The notes: generated from the sequence alone by a model not told the origin. Positions 1 through 9,638 are shown, counted from the stretch's first letter. The stretch is DNA of 17,500 bases from Theodoxus fluviatilis (GCA_034096865.1 JAWQFJ010008288.1:1-17500); one strand, 5' to 3'. Made by a program: numbers and translations.

Positions 1-848
1 ACCCACACAGTGTACTGCGTCACAGTCTGCACCCACACAGTGTACTGCGTCACAGTCTGCACCCACACAGTGTACTGCGTCACAGTCTGCACCCACACAG
101 TGTACTGCGTCACAGTCTGCACCCACACAGTGTACTGCGTCACTGTCTAGTCAGTGGCCCTGCACCCACACAGTGTACTGCGTCACAGTCTGCACCCACA
201 CAGTGTACTGCGTCACTGTCTAGTCAGTGGCCCTGCACCCACACAGTGTACTGCGTCACAGTCTGCACCCACACAGTGTACTGCGTCACTATCTAGTCAG
301 TGGCCCTGCACCCACACAGTGTACTGCGTCACAGCATGCACCCACACAGTGTACTGCGTCACTGTCTAGTCAGTGGCCCTGCACCCACACAGTGTACTGC
401 GTCACTATCTAGTCAGTGGCCCTGCACCCACACAGTGTACTGCGTCACTATCTAGTCAGTGGCCCTGCACCCACACAGTGTACTGCGTCACAGCATGCAC
501 CCACACAGTGTACTGCGTCACAGCATGCACCCACACAGTGTACTGCGTCACTGTCTAGTCAGTGGCCCTGCACCCACACAGTGTACTGCGTCACAGCATG
601 CACCCACACAGTGTACTGCGTCACAGCATGCACCCACACAGTGTACTGCGTCACAGCATGCACCCACACAGTGTACTACGTCACAGTCTGCACCCACACA
701 GTGTACTGCGTCACAGCATGCACCCACACAGTGTACTGCGTCACAGCATGCACCCACACAGTGTACTGCGTCACAGCATGCACCCACACAGTGTCCTACG
801 TCACAGTCTGCACATACAGTATATACTACGTCACTGCCTAGGCAGTAG
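1..848. repeat. 30/43-bp minisatellite, cut by the window edge
   Basis: The 30-bp unit starts ACCCACACAGTGTACTGCG and ends TCACAGTCTGC or TCACAGCATGC. A longer 43-bp form replaces the ending with a stretch containing CACTGTCTAGTCAGTG before CCTGC. The two forms are interspersed in the left part, and the CATGC form dominates from about 480. The right border copy is degenerate (GTCCTACG, then ATATACTACG). It lies in the intron downstream of exon 9, and the peptides its frames encode are repeat artefacts. Confidence 0.93.
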
Positions 849-1258
849 CACTGCACCGACAAATTACACATCATCATGGTCAGGTCATATCCATAATTAC
901 ACTTGCGTATCATACTATACAGGAAGACATTACCATATGAAAGAATACTCAACTGCCCCGAAGTAAATGAAAGGGTCGTTTTGCCAGGAAGGTACATCAG
1001 CTGATTTGGGCTGATTGGGAAAAATGAGGAAGGCTGGCAAACTAGATTTTGTGAAATATTTGGCAAACGTTTATGAATGGAACACAATCTGCATCATTTC
1101 CATATATTAGTAAATGAACGTCCAGTAATACAGAAACTGCAATCACACCTCTATCTATCTCTCATTTGTAAAAACGAGTCATAAGCATGTAATCCAACTA
1201 CGTGTCTTCTACCCGCATGACTGCATGACAATTCTCATCTCATAAACGACGAAACAGC
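849..1258. other. Unassigned intron sequence
   Basis: This roughly 400-bp, AT-richer stretch lies between two tandem arrays. I see no exon-like open frame with splice signals, no RNA gene and no mobile element signature in it. It is presumably intron of the minus-strand gene. Confidence 0.5.
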
Positions 1259-3460
1259 CAGAGAGGAAGAACAGATAGAGAGGAAGAACAAATAGAGATA
1301 CATAATAAATAGAGAGGAAGAACATATAGAGAGGAAGAACAGATAGAGAGGAAGAACAGATAGAGAGGAAAAACAGATAAAGAGGAAGAACAGATAGAGA
1401 GGAAGAACATAGAGAGGAAGAACAGATAGAGAGAAAGAACAGATAGAGAGGAAGAACAGATAGAGAGGAAGAACAGATAGAGAGGAAGAACAGATAGAGA
1501 GGAAGAACAAATAGAGATACATAATAAATAGAGAGGAAGAACATATAGAGAGGAAGAACAGATAGAGAGGAAGAACAGATAGAGAGGAAAAACAGATAAA
1601 GAGGAAGAACAGATAGAGAGGAAGAACATAGAGAGGAAGAACAGATAGAGAGAAAGAACAGATAGAGAGGAAGAACAGATAGAGAGGAAGAACAGATAGA
1701 GAGGAAAAACAGATAAAGAGGAAGAACAGATAGAGAGGAAGAACATAGAGAGGAAGAACAGATAGAGAGAAAGAACAGATAGAGAGGAAGAACAGATAGA
1801 GAGGAAAAACAGATAAAGAGGAAGAACAGATAGAGAGGAAGAACATAGAGAGGAAGAACAGATAGAGAGAAAGAACAGATAGAGAGGAAGAACAGATGGA
1901 GAGGAAGAACAGATAGAGAGGAAGAACAGATAGAAAGGAAGAACAGATAGAGAGGAAGAACAGATAGAAAGGAAGAACAGATAGAGAGGAAGAACAGATA
2001 GAGAGGAAGAAGAGATAGAGAGGAAGAACAGATGGAGAGGAAGAACAGATGGAGAGGAAGAACAAATAGAGAGGAAGAACAGATAGAGAGGAAGGACAGA
2101 TAGAGAGGAAGAACATATAGAGAGGAAGAACAAATAGAGAGGAAGAACAGATAGAGAGGAAGAACAGATAGGGAGGAAGAACAGATAGAGAGAAAGAACA
2201 GATAGAGAGGAAAAACAGATAGAGAGGAAGAACAGATAGAGAGGAAGAAAAGATAGAGAGGAAGAACAGATAGAGAGGAAGAACAGATAGAGAGGAAGGA
2301 CAGATAGAGAGGAAGAACATATAGAGAGGAAGAACAGATAGAGAGGAAGAACAGATAGAGAGGAAGAACAGATAGAGATATATAATAAATAGAGAGGAAG
2401 AACAGATAGAGAGGAAGGACAGATATAGAGAAAGAACAGATAGAGAGGAACAACAGATAGAGAGGAAGAACATATAGAGAAGAAGGACAGATAGAGAGGA
2501 AGAACAGATAGAGAGGAAGAACAGATAGAGAGGAAGAACATATAGAGAGGAAGAACAGATAGAGAGGAAGAACAGATAGAGAGGAAGAACAGATAGAGAG
2601 GAAGAACAGATAGAGAGGAAGAACAGATAGAGAGGAAGAACAGATAGAGAGGAAGAACAGATAGAGATATATAATAAATAGAGAGGAAGAACAGATAGAG
2701 AGGAAGAACAGATAGAGAGGAAGAACAGATAGAGAGGAAGAACAAATAGAGAGGAAGAACAAATAGAGAGGAAGAACAGATAGAGAGGAAGAACAGATAG
2801 AGAGGAAGAACAGATAGAGAGGAAGAACAGATAGAGAGGAAGAACAAATAGAGATACATAATAAATAGAGAGGAAGAACATATAGAGAAGAAGAACAGAT
2901 AGAGAGGAAGAACACATAGAGAGGAAGAACAGATAGAGAGGAAGAACAGATAGAGAGGAAGAACAAATAGAGAGGAAGAACAGATAGAGAGGAATAACAG
3001 ATAGAGAGGAAGAACAAATAGAGAGGAAGAACAAATAGAGAGGAAGAACAGATAGAGAGGAAGAACAGATAGAGAGGAAGAACAGATAGAGAGGAAGCAC
3101 AGATAGAGAGGAAGAACAGATAGAGAGGAAGAACAAATAGAGAGGAAGAACAGATAGAGAGGAAGAACAGATAGAGAGGAAGAACAGATAGAGAGGAAGC
3201 ACAGATAGAGAGGAAGAACAGATAGAGAGGAAGCACAGATAGAGAGGAAGAACAGATAGAGAGGAAGAACAAATAGAGAGGAAGCACAGATAGAGAGGAA
3301 GAACATATAGAGAAGAAGAACAGATAGAGAGGAAGAACACATAGAGAGGAAGAACAGATAGAGAGGAATAACAGATAGAGAGGAAGCACAGATAGAGAGG
3401 AAGAACAGATAGAGAGGAATAACAGATAGAGAGAAGAACAAATAGAGAGGAAGCACAGAG
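1259..3460. repeat. 17-bp minisatellite, about 130 units, purine-rich on plus strand
   Basis: The unit is AGATAGAGAGGAAGAAC, with variants such as AAATAGAG, ATATAGAG, GAAAAAC and GAAGCAC, and occasional longer units containing ATACATAATAAAT or ATATATAATAAAT. Because 17 is not a multiple of three and the minus-strand unit has no stop, all three minus frames stay open for over 700 codons with the same 17-residue Leu/Ser/Phe peptide. I treat these frames as non-coding. The array begins about 60 bp after the exon 9 donor. Confidence 0.95.
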
Positions 3461-3520
3461 AGAGGACAGACAAGTCAAGACAGACGGAAGACAGGCACAG
3501 AAGAGACTCTGGAGTCTGAC

Positions 3521-3663
3521 CTTCAGGAAGCAGGTGGGCGGTGGTGCAGGCCTCCCCCGAGGGGTTGCGCGCTGTGCAGGTGTACGGCCCCTGGTCCGCG
3601 GTCGTGCAGCGCGAGATGAGCAGCGTGCACCGCCCTGTCTTCTCGTCCACCGTGATCTTGTGT
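3521..3663 (-). CDS. Titin-like exon 9: C-terminal half of the Ig domain begun in exon 8
   Basis: One base completes the split Arg codon (AG plus A), then 47 codons follow. The start is HKITVDEKTGRCTLLISRC and the end AHLLPE, before the donor GTCAGA in phase 1. ADQGPYTCTARNPSGEA is a clear F-strand and F-G loop with its Cys, which pairs in family terms with the Cys of LECRV in exon 8. Three further cysteines (GRC, SRC, EAC) are unusual. The acceptor CTCCGACAG has only a short pyrimidine tract. The choice rests on the exact continuation of the Ig fold and the phase 2 match. The next exon lies beyond the left edge. Confidence 0.82.
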
Positions 3664-4010
3664 CTGTCGGAGCACAGAGATCGGCGGGCATGGGTACATG
3701 ACCACGTGACCACGGCATACCGGTATTGCATTAACGAACATCGTACAGACAGTCCTCTCCAAAGACCCTTGTAGCGGTCACAATGGATTGTCAGACTGTT
3801 TTGATAAGTGTTGAGTGACAGCAAGTCTTCTTCCTGGGGGCTCGGTGAGAAATCAACATTGTCGTTCCGTAGTCGAACCTCTAAACTCCCACCCTCCTCA
3901 GCCTCACCCCGACCTCATTCCATTTGTCACAAAGCTTATTTCCATCCCACCACATCTCTTTGAATACTTTCTCATCAGCATCTCTTCATCTCTATCCATC
4001 CCCACCCCAT

Positions 4011-4500
4011 CACTTCACCCTTAACCCTCATTCCCTTCATCCTCACCCCATCACCTCACCCTTAACCCTCATTCCCTTCATCCTCACCCCATCACCTCAC
4101 CCTTAACCCTCATTCCCTTCATCCTCACCCCATCACCTCACCCTTAACCCTCATTCCCTTCATCCTCACCCTTAACCCTCACCCTTAACCCTCATTCCCT
4201 TCATCCTCACCCCATCACCTCACCCTTAACCCTCATTCCCTTCATCCTCACCCCATCACCTCACCCTTAACCCTCATTCCCTTCATCCTCACCCCATCAC
4301 CTCACCCTTAACCCTCATTCCCTTCATCCTCACCCCATCACCTCAGCCTTAACCCTCATTCCCTTCATCCCCACCCCATCACCTCACCCTTAACCCTCAT
4401 TCCCTTTATTCTCACCCCATCACCTCAGCCTTAACCCTCATTCCCTTCATCCCCACCCCATCACCTCAGCCTTAACCCTCATTCCCTTCATTCTCACCCC
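4011..4500. repeat. 41-bp minisatellite in the intron between exons 8 and 9
   Basis: The unit contains CCCTTAACCCTCATTCCC and CTTCATCCTCACCCC, with a period of 41 bp measured from successive TTAACCC motifs at 4021 and 4062. There are roughly a dozen copies, one shortened near 4168. The intron sequence at 3664-4010 before it shows nothing recognisable. Confidence 0.92.
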
Positions 4501-4561
4501 AGCTCCACTACGATTTTCACCCATCCAACCCCATTCTCCCAATCCTACCTTTTCCTCCGGC

Positions 4562-4800
4562 CTTCATCCTTCAATCACTCCCTATCTTCCGCCCCTCCCA
4601 CCACCTCTCTCCCTACCCTACCCTACCCCTAGTTCTTCATCCTTCAATCACTCCCCATCTTCCGCCCCTCCCATCACCTCTCTCCCTACCCTACCCTACC
4701 CTCAGGTCTTCATCCTTCAAGGATTCCCCATTTTCCGCCTCTCCAACCACCTCTCTCCCTACCCTACCCTACCCTCAGGTTTTCATCCTTCAATCATTCC
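4562..4800. repeat. 73-bp tandem repeat with C-rich CCCTA runs
   Basis: Copies start with CTTCATCCTT or TTTCATCCTT at 4562, 4635, 4708 and 4781, a constant period of 73 bp. Each full copy ends with CCCTACCCTACCCTACCC or a close variant. The array stops about 35 bp from the exon 8 donor. Confidence 0.9.
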
Positions 4801-4834
4801 CCACCCACCCTGCCCCACCAACCCCTCTCCTCAC

Positions 4835-5099
4835 CTCTGGTCGCTGTAGAGGGGCAGGCTGCCCATGGCGAAGGAGACCTGGGGGAAGGGCTTGCCCAGC
4901 ACGCGGCACTCCAGTTTGACGTTGGTGCCCTCCACCAGGCGCACGTCACCCAGCCTCTGCACGAAGGAGGGCGGGATGTGCGCGGGGGCCATGGGCGGGG
5001 CCGCGGGGGCCATGGGCGGGGCCACGGGGGGCGGCGGGGCATAGACTGGCGTCACAGGGGTGGGCGTCACCTCCATGGGAATGGGCGATGGCGGCTTGG
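4835..5099 (-). CDS. Titin-like exon 8: Pro-rich linker fused to N-terminal half of an Ig domain
   Basis: The exon has two bases of a split codon, 87 codons and two further bases. Residues 1-42 form a proline-rich linker (KPPSPIPMEVTPTPVTPVYA, then repeats of APPMAPA). It resembles the duplicated linker exons in the PSPI and TPV motifs. Residues 43-87 begin an Ig domain (PPSFVQRLGDVRLVEGTNV, then LECRVLGKPFPQVSF). The B-strand Cys is present. The conserved C-strand Trp appears to be Phe (QVSFAMGS). The acceptor is GATTGCAG and the donor GTGAGG, leaving in phase 2 in the middle of the domain (SDQ then split Arg). Unlike the modules upstream, linker and Ig start are in one exon. Confidence 0.84.
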
Positions 5100-5339
5100 C
5101 TGCAATCACCATGGCAACGATGACGTCATGAAGTGAATCGAAATTTGATTGGACTTGGCAGAGTAAGTAGTACAAAATGTAGTGCTTCCGTCTCAAGATG
5201 TAAAAAAATTAAAGAAGACAAAAAAGGAAGGATCAAATACAATAGAAAATACATTATTCAAAGAAATGGTTGACAACGCGACCACCTCCCACCCCCACCC
5301 CCCACCCCCCCCAAATAAAGTGATATAATAATAAATTCT

Positions 5340-5457
5340 AATAAATAAGAAAAAAACACACACGACTAATACGAAAATCAAAGACTTTTGGGCACACGCC
5401 CTTCTTCAGTGAAAATAGATAAGATGAACGATGTAGAAATACCAAATAATAAATTCT
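5340..5457 (-). mobile_element. 118-bp insertion with 13-bp target duplication, Penelope/retrozyme-like remnant
   Basis: The intron copies at 8026 and 9960 run straight through this point, whereas module copy 1 has an extra segment flanked by AATAATAAATTCT at 5327-5339 and 5445-5457. The minus strand contains CTGAAGA, then GGGC, loop GTGT, GCCC and AAAAG. This resembles the CUGANGA and stem II part of a hammerhead ribozyme, with the expected GAAA altered. Such motifs are known from Penelope-like elements and retrozymes. The insertion itself is well supported, but the family assignment is tentative. Confidence 0.55.
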
Positions 5458-5721
5458 GGCAATAATCGAATGTCTTTTTATGAGGACCTTAAGCTCAATT
5501 TGTTAATTTTGAGGAAGATGACACAATATTTCATTTGTGAAACTTGTCTGATGAGGGAACAAAAAATTGATTGCAACTCTTATTGATTCATACAAAGAGT
5601 GCTGAAAAGCAATTCAACTGCAAAACAAAAAAATCCCAGGCGTTCCAACGTTTCAACACACAACCCCTCCCCCCAGATCCCCACCCCAGCGCTCCCCGTG
5701 TCCCCAGGGCCGCGCACTGAC

Positions 5722-5983
5722 CGTCCACGTTGAGGCGGGCCTGGGTGCGGACGCTGCCCTCCGCGTTGGTGGCCACGCAGGCGAAGGTGCCGGAGTCCTC
5801 GGGGAAGACCTCCAGGATGGTCAGCGTGTGGCGCCCGCCAGGTAGCGCTCCCAGCTCGTAGTCCCGAGAGTGCGCGATCTCCGCCTCCTCGCGGTACCAC
5901 TTGACGATGGGCTCGGGGTGGGCCTCCACCCGGATCTCCAGGACCACGCGTTGTCCCTCCCTGGCGCGCGTGTCGCGCAGCGG
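5722..5983 (-). CDS. Titin-like exon 7: I-set Ig domain (module copy 1)
   Basis: The third 87-residue Ig exon starts PLRDTRAREGQRV and ends LNVD. It carries Val in ILEVFPEDS where its two sisters have Ala, and Gly in YELGALPGG. The Trp in VKWYREE, the Cys in FACVATN and the missing B-strand Cys are shared by all three. Its acceptor CCCACAG is followed upstream (higher coordinates) by a private four-copy 52-54 bp minisatellite that repeats its own polypyrimidine tract. The donor is GTCAGT. The split codon to exon 8 (G plus CC) gives Ala. Confidence 0.86.
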
Positions 5984-5990
5984 CTGTGGG

Positions 5991-6200
5991 CAAGGGGGAG
6001 GAGACAGTGAGAGGGACTGACTGGTAGAGGGGGTGTGTGGACCAAGGGGGAGGAGACAGTGAGACGGACTGACTGGTAGAGGGGGGGGGGGTGGACCAAG
6101 GGAGAAGAGACAGTGAGACGGACTGACTGGTAGAGGAGGTGTGTGAAGCAAGGGGGAGGAGACAGTGAGACGGACTGACTCGTAGAGGGGGTGTCGGTGC
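5991..6200. repeat. 52-54 bp minisatellite next to the exon 7 acceptor
   Basis: Four copies start with CAAGG at 5991, 6043, 6097 and 6149, with periods of 52, 54 and 52 bp. They contain GAGACAGTGAGACGGACTGA and TGGTAGAGG. The matching introns of the other two modules have only one copy of this segment, so the expansion is private to copy 1. Confidence 0.9.
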
Positions 6201-6704
6201 GGTCGTGCAGTACAAGGACTTGAGGGTAGCGTGAAATGGAATGAATTAAAAGGAAAGGGATGAGATGATCCAAGCATCAGATTTGACTTCTAGCTAGGCA
6301 TCCCCCCCTTTTCTTCCTCCTCCTCCTCCTCTTCGCCACACTCTCCGTTCTAATCTGTTTTAGTTCAAAAACAGGCTTTAGCTTAAAAGCCTGCTTCCAC
6401 TCGACCTTACGTGCTGTCGATTGAAGAGCATTATCAAATCATTCATTGTGGGTCTACGTGCCATCTCAAAGATCCCAAAAGTCGCCTCTGAGCTCTCCCA
6501 ACCTCTGCCCTGAAACAAGCCACCTGTCCCACACATAACGTACGGCCGGAGCCCATTAATAACCCTCTCAGCAGCTGGACCCCCTGGCTGCTGGGCTTTC
6601 GGGGCCTGCTCCAGCGGCTCAGCCAGGGACGGCCCCAAGCAGCCAAAGAGGCTACCAGGGGGCGACGGCACAAAACCCTGAAAGAGCCGCGACGAGGCCA
6701 CACT

Positions 6705-7662
6705 GATGACGACACTGATGACGACACTGAGGACGACACTGAGGACGACACTGAGGACGACACAGGACGACACTGATGACGACACTGATGACGACACTGA
6801 TGACGACACTGACGACGACACTGAGGAAGACACTGATGACGACACTGATGACGACACTGATGACGACACTGATGACGACACTGATGACGACACTGATGAC
6901 GATACTGAAGACGACACTGATGACAACACTGAGGACGACACTGAGGACGACACTGATGACGACACTGATGACAACACTGAGGACGACACTGAGGACGACA
7001 CTGAGGACGACACTGATGACGACACTAAGGACGACACTGATGACGACACTGATGACGACACTGATGACGACACTGATGACGACACTGAGGACGACACTGA
7101 TGACGACACTGAGGACGACACTGAGGACGACACTGAGGACGACACTGAGGACGACACTGAGGACGACACTGATGACGACACTGAGGACGACACTGAGGAC
7201 GACACTGATGACGACACTGATGACGACACTGATGACGACACTGATGACGACACTGAGGACGACACTGATGACGACACTGAGGACGACACTGATGACGACA
7301 CTGAGGACGACACTGATGACGACACTGAGGACGACACTGATGACGACACTGAGGACGACACTGAGGACGACACTGATGACGACACTGATGACGACACTGA
7401 GGACGACACTGATGACGACACTGAGGACGACACTGATGACGACACTGATGACGACACTGATGACGACACTGATGACGACACTGATGACGACACTGAGGAC
7501 GACACTGATGACGACACTGAGGACGACACTGAGGACGACACTGAGGACGACACTGAGGACGACACTGAGGACGACACTGAGGACGACACTGAGGGCGACA
7601 CTGAGGACGACACTGAGGACGACACTGATGACGGCACTGAGGACGACACTGAGGGCGACACT
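6705..7662. repeat. 12-bp minisatellite, module copy 1, about 80 units
   Basis: Units are GATGACGACACT and GAGGACGACACT, with a few variants (GATGACAACACT, GAGGGCGACACT, one unit shortened by two bases near 6762). The minus frames read as Ser/Val repeats and a plus frame as Asp/Thr repeats, none of which I consider coding. The array starts 26 bp into the intron after exon 6. Confidence 0.95.
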
Positions 7663-7688
7663 GGACACGGCTTCTGGCGAGGACTCAC

Positions 7689-7843
7689 CTGCGCGAAGGT
7701 GGGGCGCGTCTTGGGTGTGACGAAGGCAGGTGGTGCGACCTGAGGGGGAGGCACCAGGGGGGCGGAGGGGGCCATCTGGCGCTGGGGGGCCGCCACGGGC
7801 GTGATGGGAGAGGGCATGATTTCCTCTCGCACAGGGGCAGCCG
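7689..7843 (-). CDS. Titin-like exon 6: Pro/Ala-rich linker (module copy 1)
   Basis: This third copy of the linker exon has 51 complete codons, beginning AAPVREEIMPSP and ending TRPTFAQ. Thr replaces the Asn found in exons 2 and 4. The splice signals are CTGACAG and GTGAGT. The downstream intron contains the longest of the three 12-bp arrays (about 80 units), starting 26 bp after the exon. If this intron were retained, the exon frame would stay open for several hundred codons of Ser/Val repeats, but the strong donor and the exact sister exon structure favour normal splicing. Confidence 0.8.
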
Positions 7844-8295
7844 CTGTCAGAGAGAAGACTCGATGAAGAACAAGGACGCAACGGAAAATGTAGTGCTTCC
7901 CTTTCAAGTTGTTAAAAAATTAAAAAAGATAAAAAAGCAAGAATCAAATACAATAGAAAATAAATTATTCAAAGTAATGGTTGACAACCCGCCCACATCG
8001 CACCCACCCCAAATAAAGTGATAAAATAATAAATTCTGGCAATAATCGAATGTCTTTTTAGGACCTTAAGCTCAAATTGTTAATTTTGAGGAAGGTGACA
8101 CACTATTTCATTTGAGAAACTTGTCTGATGAGGGGAAAAATTATTGCAACTCTTTTTGATTCATACAAAGAGTGCTGAAAAGCGATTCAACTGCAGAACA
8201 AAAAAAAATCCCAGGCGTTCCAACGTGTCAACACCCCCTCCCCTCCCCCAGATCCCCACCCCAGCGCTCCCGTGTCCCCAGGGCCGCGCACTGAC

Positions 8296-8557
8296 CGTCC
8301 ACGTTGAGGCGGGCCTGGGTGCGGACGCTGCCCTCCGCGTTGGTGGCCACGCAGGCGAAGGTGCCAGAGTCCTCGGGGAAGGCCTCCAGGATGGTCAGCG
8401 TGTGGCGCCCGCCAGGTAGCGCTTCCAGCTCGTAGTCCCGGGAGTGCGCGATCTCCGCCTCCTCGCGGTACCACTTGACGATGGGCTCGGGGTGGGCCTC
8501 CACCCGGATCTCCAGCACCACGCGTTGTCCCTCCCTGGCGCGCGTGTCGCGCAGAGG
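8296..8557 (-). CDS. Titin-like exon 5: I-set Ig domain (module copy 2)
   Basis: This 87-residue Ig exon is the same length as exons 3 and 7 and almost identical to them. It has Glu in YELEALPGG where the sisters have Gly, and it shares ILEAFPEDS with exon 3 but not with exon 7. The C-strand Trp, the DSGTF corner and the F-strand Cys are kept, and the B-strand Cys is again Ile. The acceptor is CCCACAG and the donor GTCAGT. The following intron toward exon 6 is 452 bp and AT-rich. The exon pattern of shared differences makes copies 2 and 3 the closest pair of the triplication. Confidence 0.86.
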
Positions 8558-8687
8558 CTGTGGGCAAGGGTGAGGAGACAGTCGTGCAGTGCAAGAACTT
8601 GAGGGTAGCGTGAAATGGACTGAATTAAAAGGGGAGGGATGAGATGATCCAAGCATCAGATTTGACTTCCAGCTAGGCACCCCCGCC

Positions 8688-8774
8688 CTCCTCCTCCTCC
8701 TCCTCCTCCTCCTCCTCCTCCTCCTCCTCCTCCTCCTCCTCCTCCTCCTCCTCCTCCTCCTCCTCTTCCTCCTC
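8688..8774. repeat. CTC trinucleotide microsatellite
   Basis: This uninterrupted run of CTC ends in TCTTCCTCCTCG. It is short in module copy 1 (about 6315-6335) and absent from copy 3, so it expanded within the intron after duplication. The long poly-Arg frame opposite is an artefact. Confidence 0.95.
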
Positions 8775-9144
8775 GCCACACTCTCCGTTCTAATCTGTTT
8801 TAGTTCAAAAACAGGCATTAGCTTCAAACCCTGCTTCCACTCGACCTTACGTGCTGTCGATTGAAGAGCATTATCAAATCATTCATTGTGGGTCTACGTG
8901 CCATCTCAAAGATCCCAAAAGTCGCCTCTGAGCTCTCCCAACCTCTGCCCTGAAACAAGCCACCTGTCCCACACGTAACGTACGGCCGGAGCCCATTAAT
9001 AACCCTCTCAGCAGCTGGACCCCCTGGCTGCTGGGCTTTTGGGGCCTGCTCCAGCGGCTCGGCCAGGGACGGCCCCAAGCAGCCAAAGAGGCTACCAGGG
9101 GGCGACGGGACAAATCCCAGAGAGAGTCGCGACAAGGCCACACT

Positions 9145-9612
9145 GAGGACGACACTGATGACGAAACAGATGACGACACTGATGACGACACTGATGACGA
9201 CACTGATGACAACACTGATGACGACACTGAGGACGACACTGATGACGACACTGAGGACGACACTGATGACGACACTGATGACGACACTGTTGACGACACT
9301 GAGGACGACACTGAGGACGACACTGATGACGACACTGATGACGACACTGATGACGACACTGAGGACGACACTGAGGACGACACTGATGACGACACTGATG
9401 ACGACACTGAGGACGACACTGATGACGACAGTGATGACGACACTGAGGACGACACTGATGACGACACTGATGACGACACTGAGGACGACACTGATGACGA
9501 CACTGAGGACGACACTGAGGACGACACTGAGGACGACACTGAGGACGACACTGAGGACGACACTGAGGACGACACTGATGACGACACTGAGGACGACACT
9601 GAGGACGACACT
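9145..9612. repeat. 12-bp minisatellite, module copy 2, 39 units
   Basis: The unit and position relative to the donor of exon 4 are the same as in copy 1. The length of 468 bp is exactly 39 units. Rare variants include GATGACGAAACA and GTTGACGACACT. Confidence 0.95.
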
Positions 9613-9638
9613 GGACACGGCTTCTGGCGAGGACTCAC

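Larger units (their letters stand above)
5174..7884 (-). repeat. Tandem module copy 1 (linker exon 6, Ig exon 7 and their introns)
   Basis: Direct comparison shows that the sequence from AAAATGTAGTGCTTCC at 5174 onward is repeated from 7885 and again from 9835. This copy is 2,711 bp, longer than the others because of a 118-bp insertion (5340-5457), a 52-54 bp minisatellite (5991-6200) and a longer 12-bp array. The intron stretch around 6400-6700, between the arrays and the Ig exon, holds no recognised gene. It is closely matched at about 8860-9140 and 10725-11008. Confidence 0.85.

Noticed and set aside
1..848. Possible CRISPR array because of regular 30-bp repeats
   Set aside because: The repeats are directly adjacent with no unique spacers, and the locus is clearly eukaryotic.
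1209..3824. Minus-strand open frames of 738-871 codons rich in Leu, Ser and Phe
   Set aside because: They are produced by a stop-free 17-bp repeat read in all three frames. The only real coding part is the 143-nt exon 9 within the right end.
4021..4480. CCCTTAACCCT motifs suggesting interstitial telomere sequence
   Set aside because: They occur once per 41-bp unit, carry an extra T relative to the vertebrate telomere repeat, and are never in uninterrupted tandem hexamers.
5546..5560. CTGATGAG on the plus strand as a possible hammerhead core
   Set aside because: No stem II can be drawn after it and the three module copies differ in the following bases, so it is most likely chance.
6706..7743. 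Plus-strand acidic Asp/Thr repeat frame resembling a calcium-binding or RTX-like protein
   Set aside because: It is the antisense reading of an intronic 12-bp minisatellite, with no start context, no flanking domain and identical structure in all three module introns.
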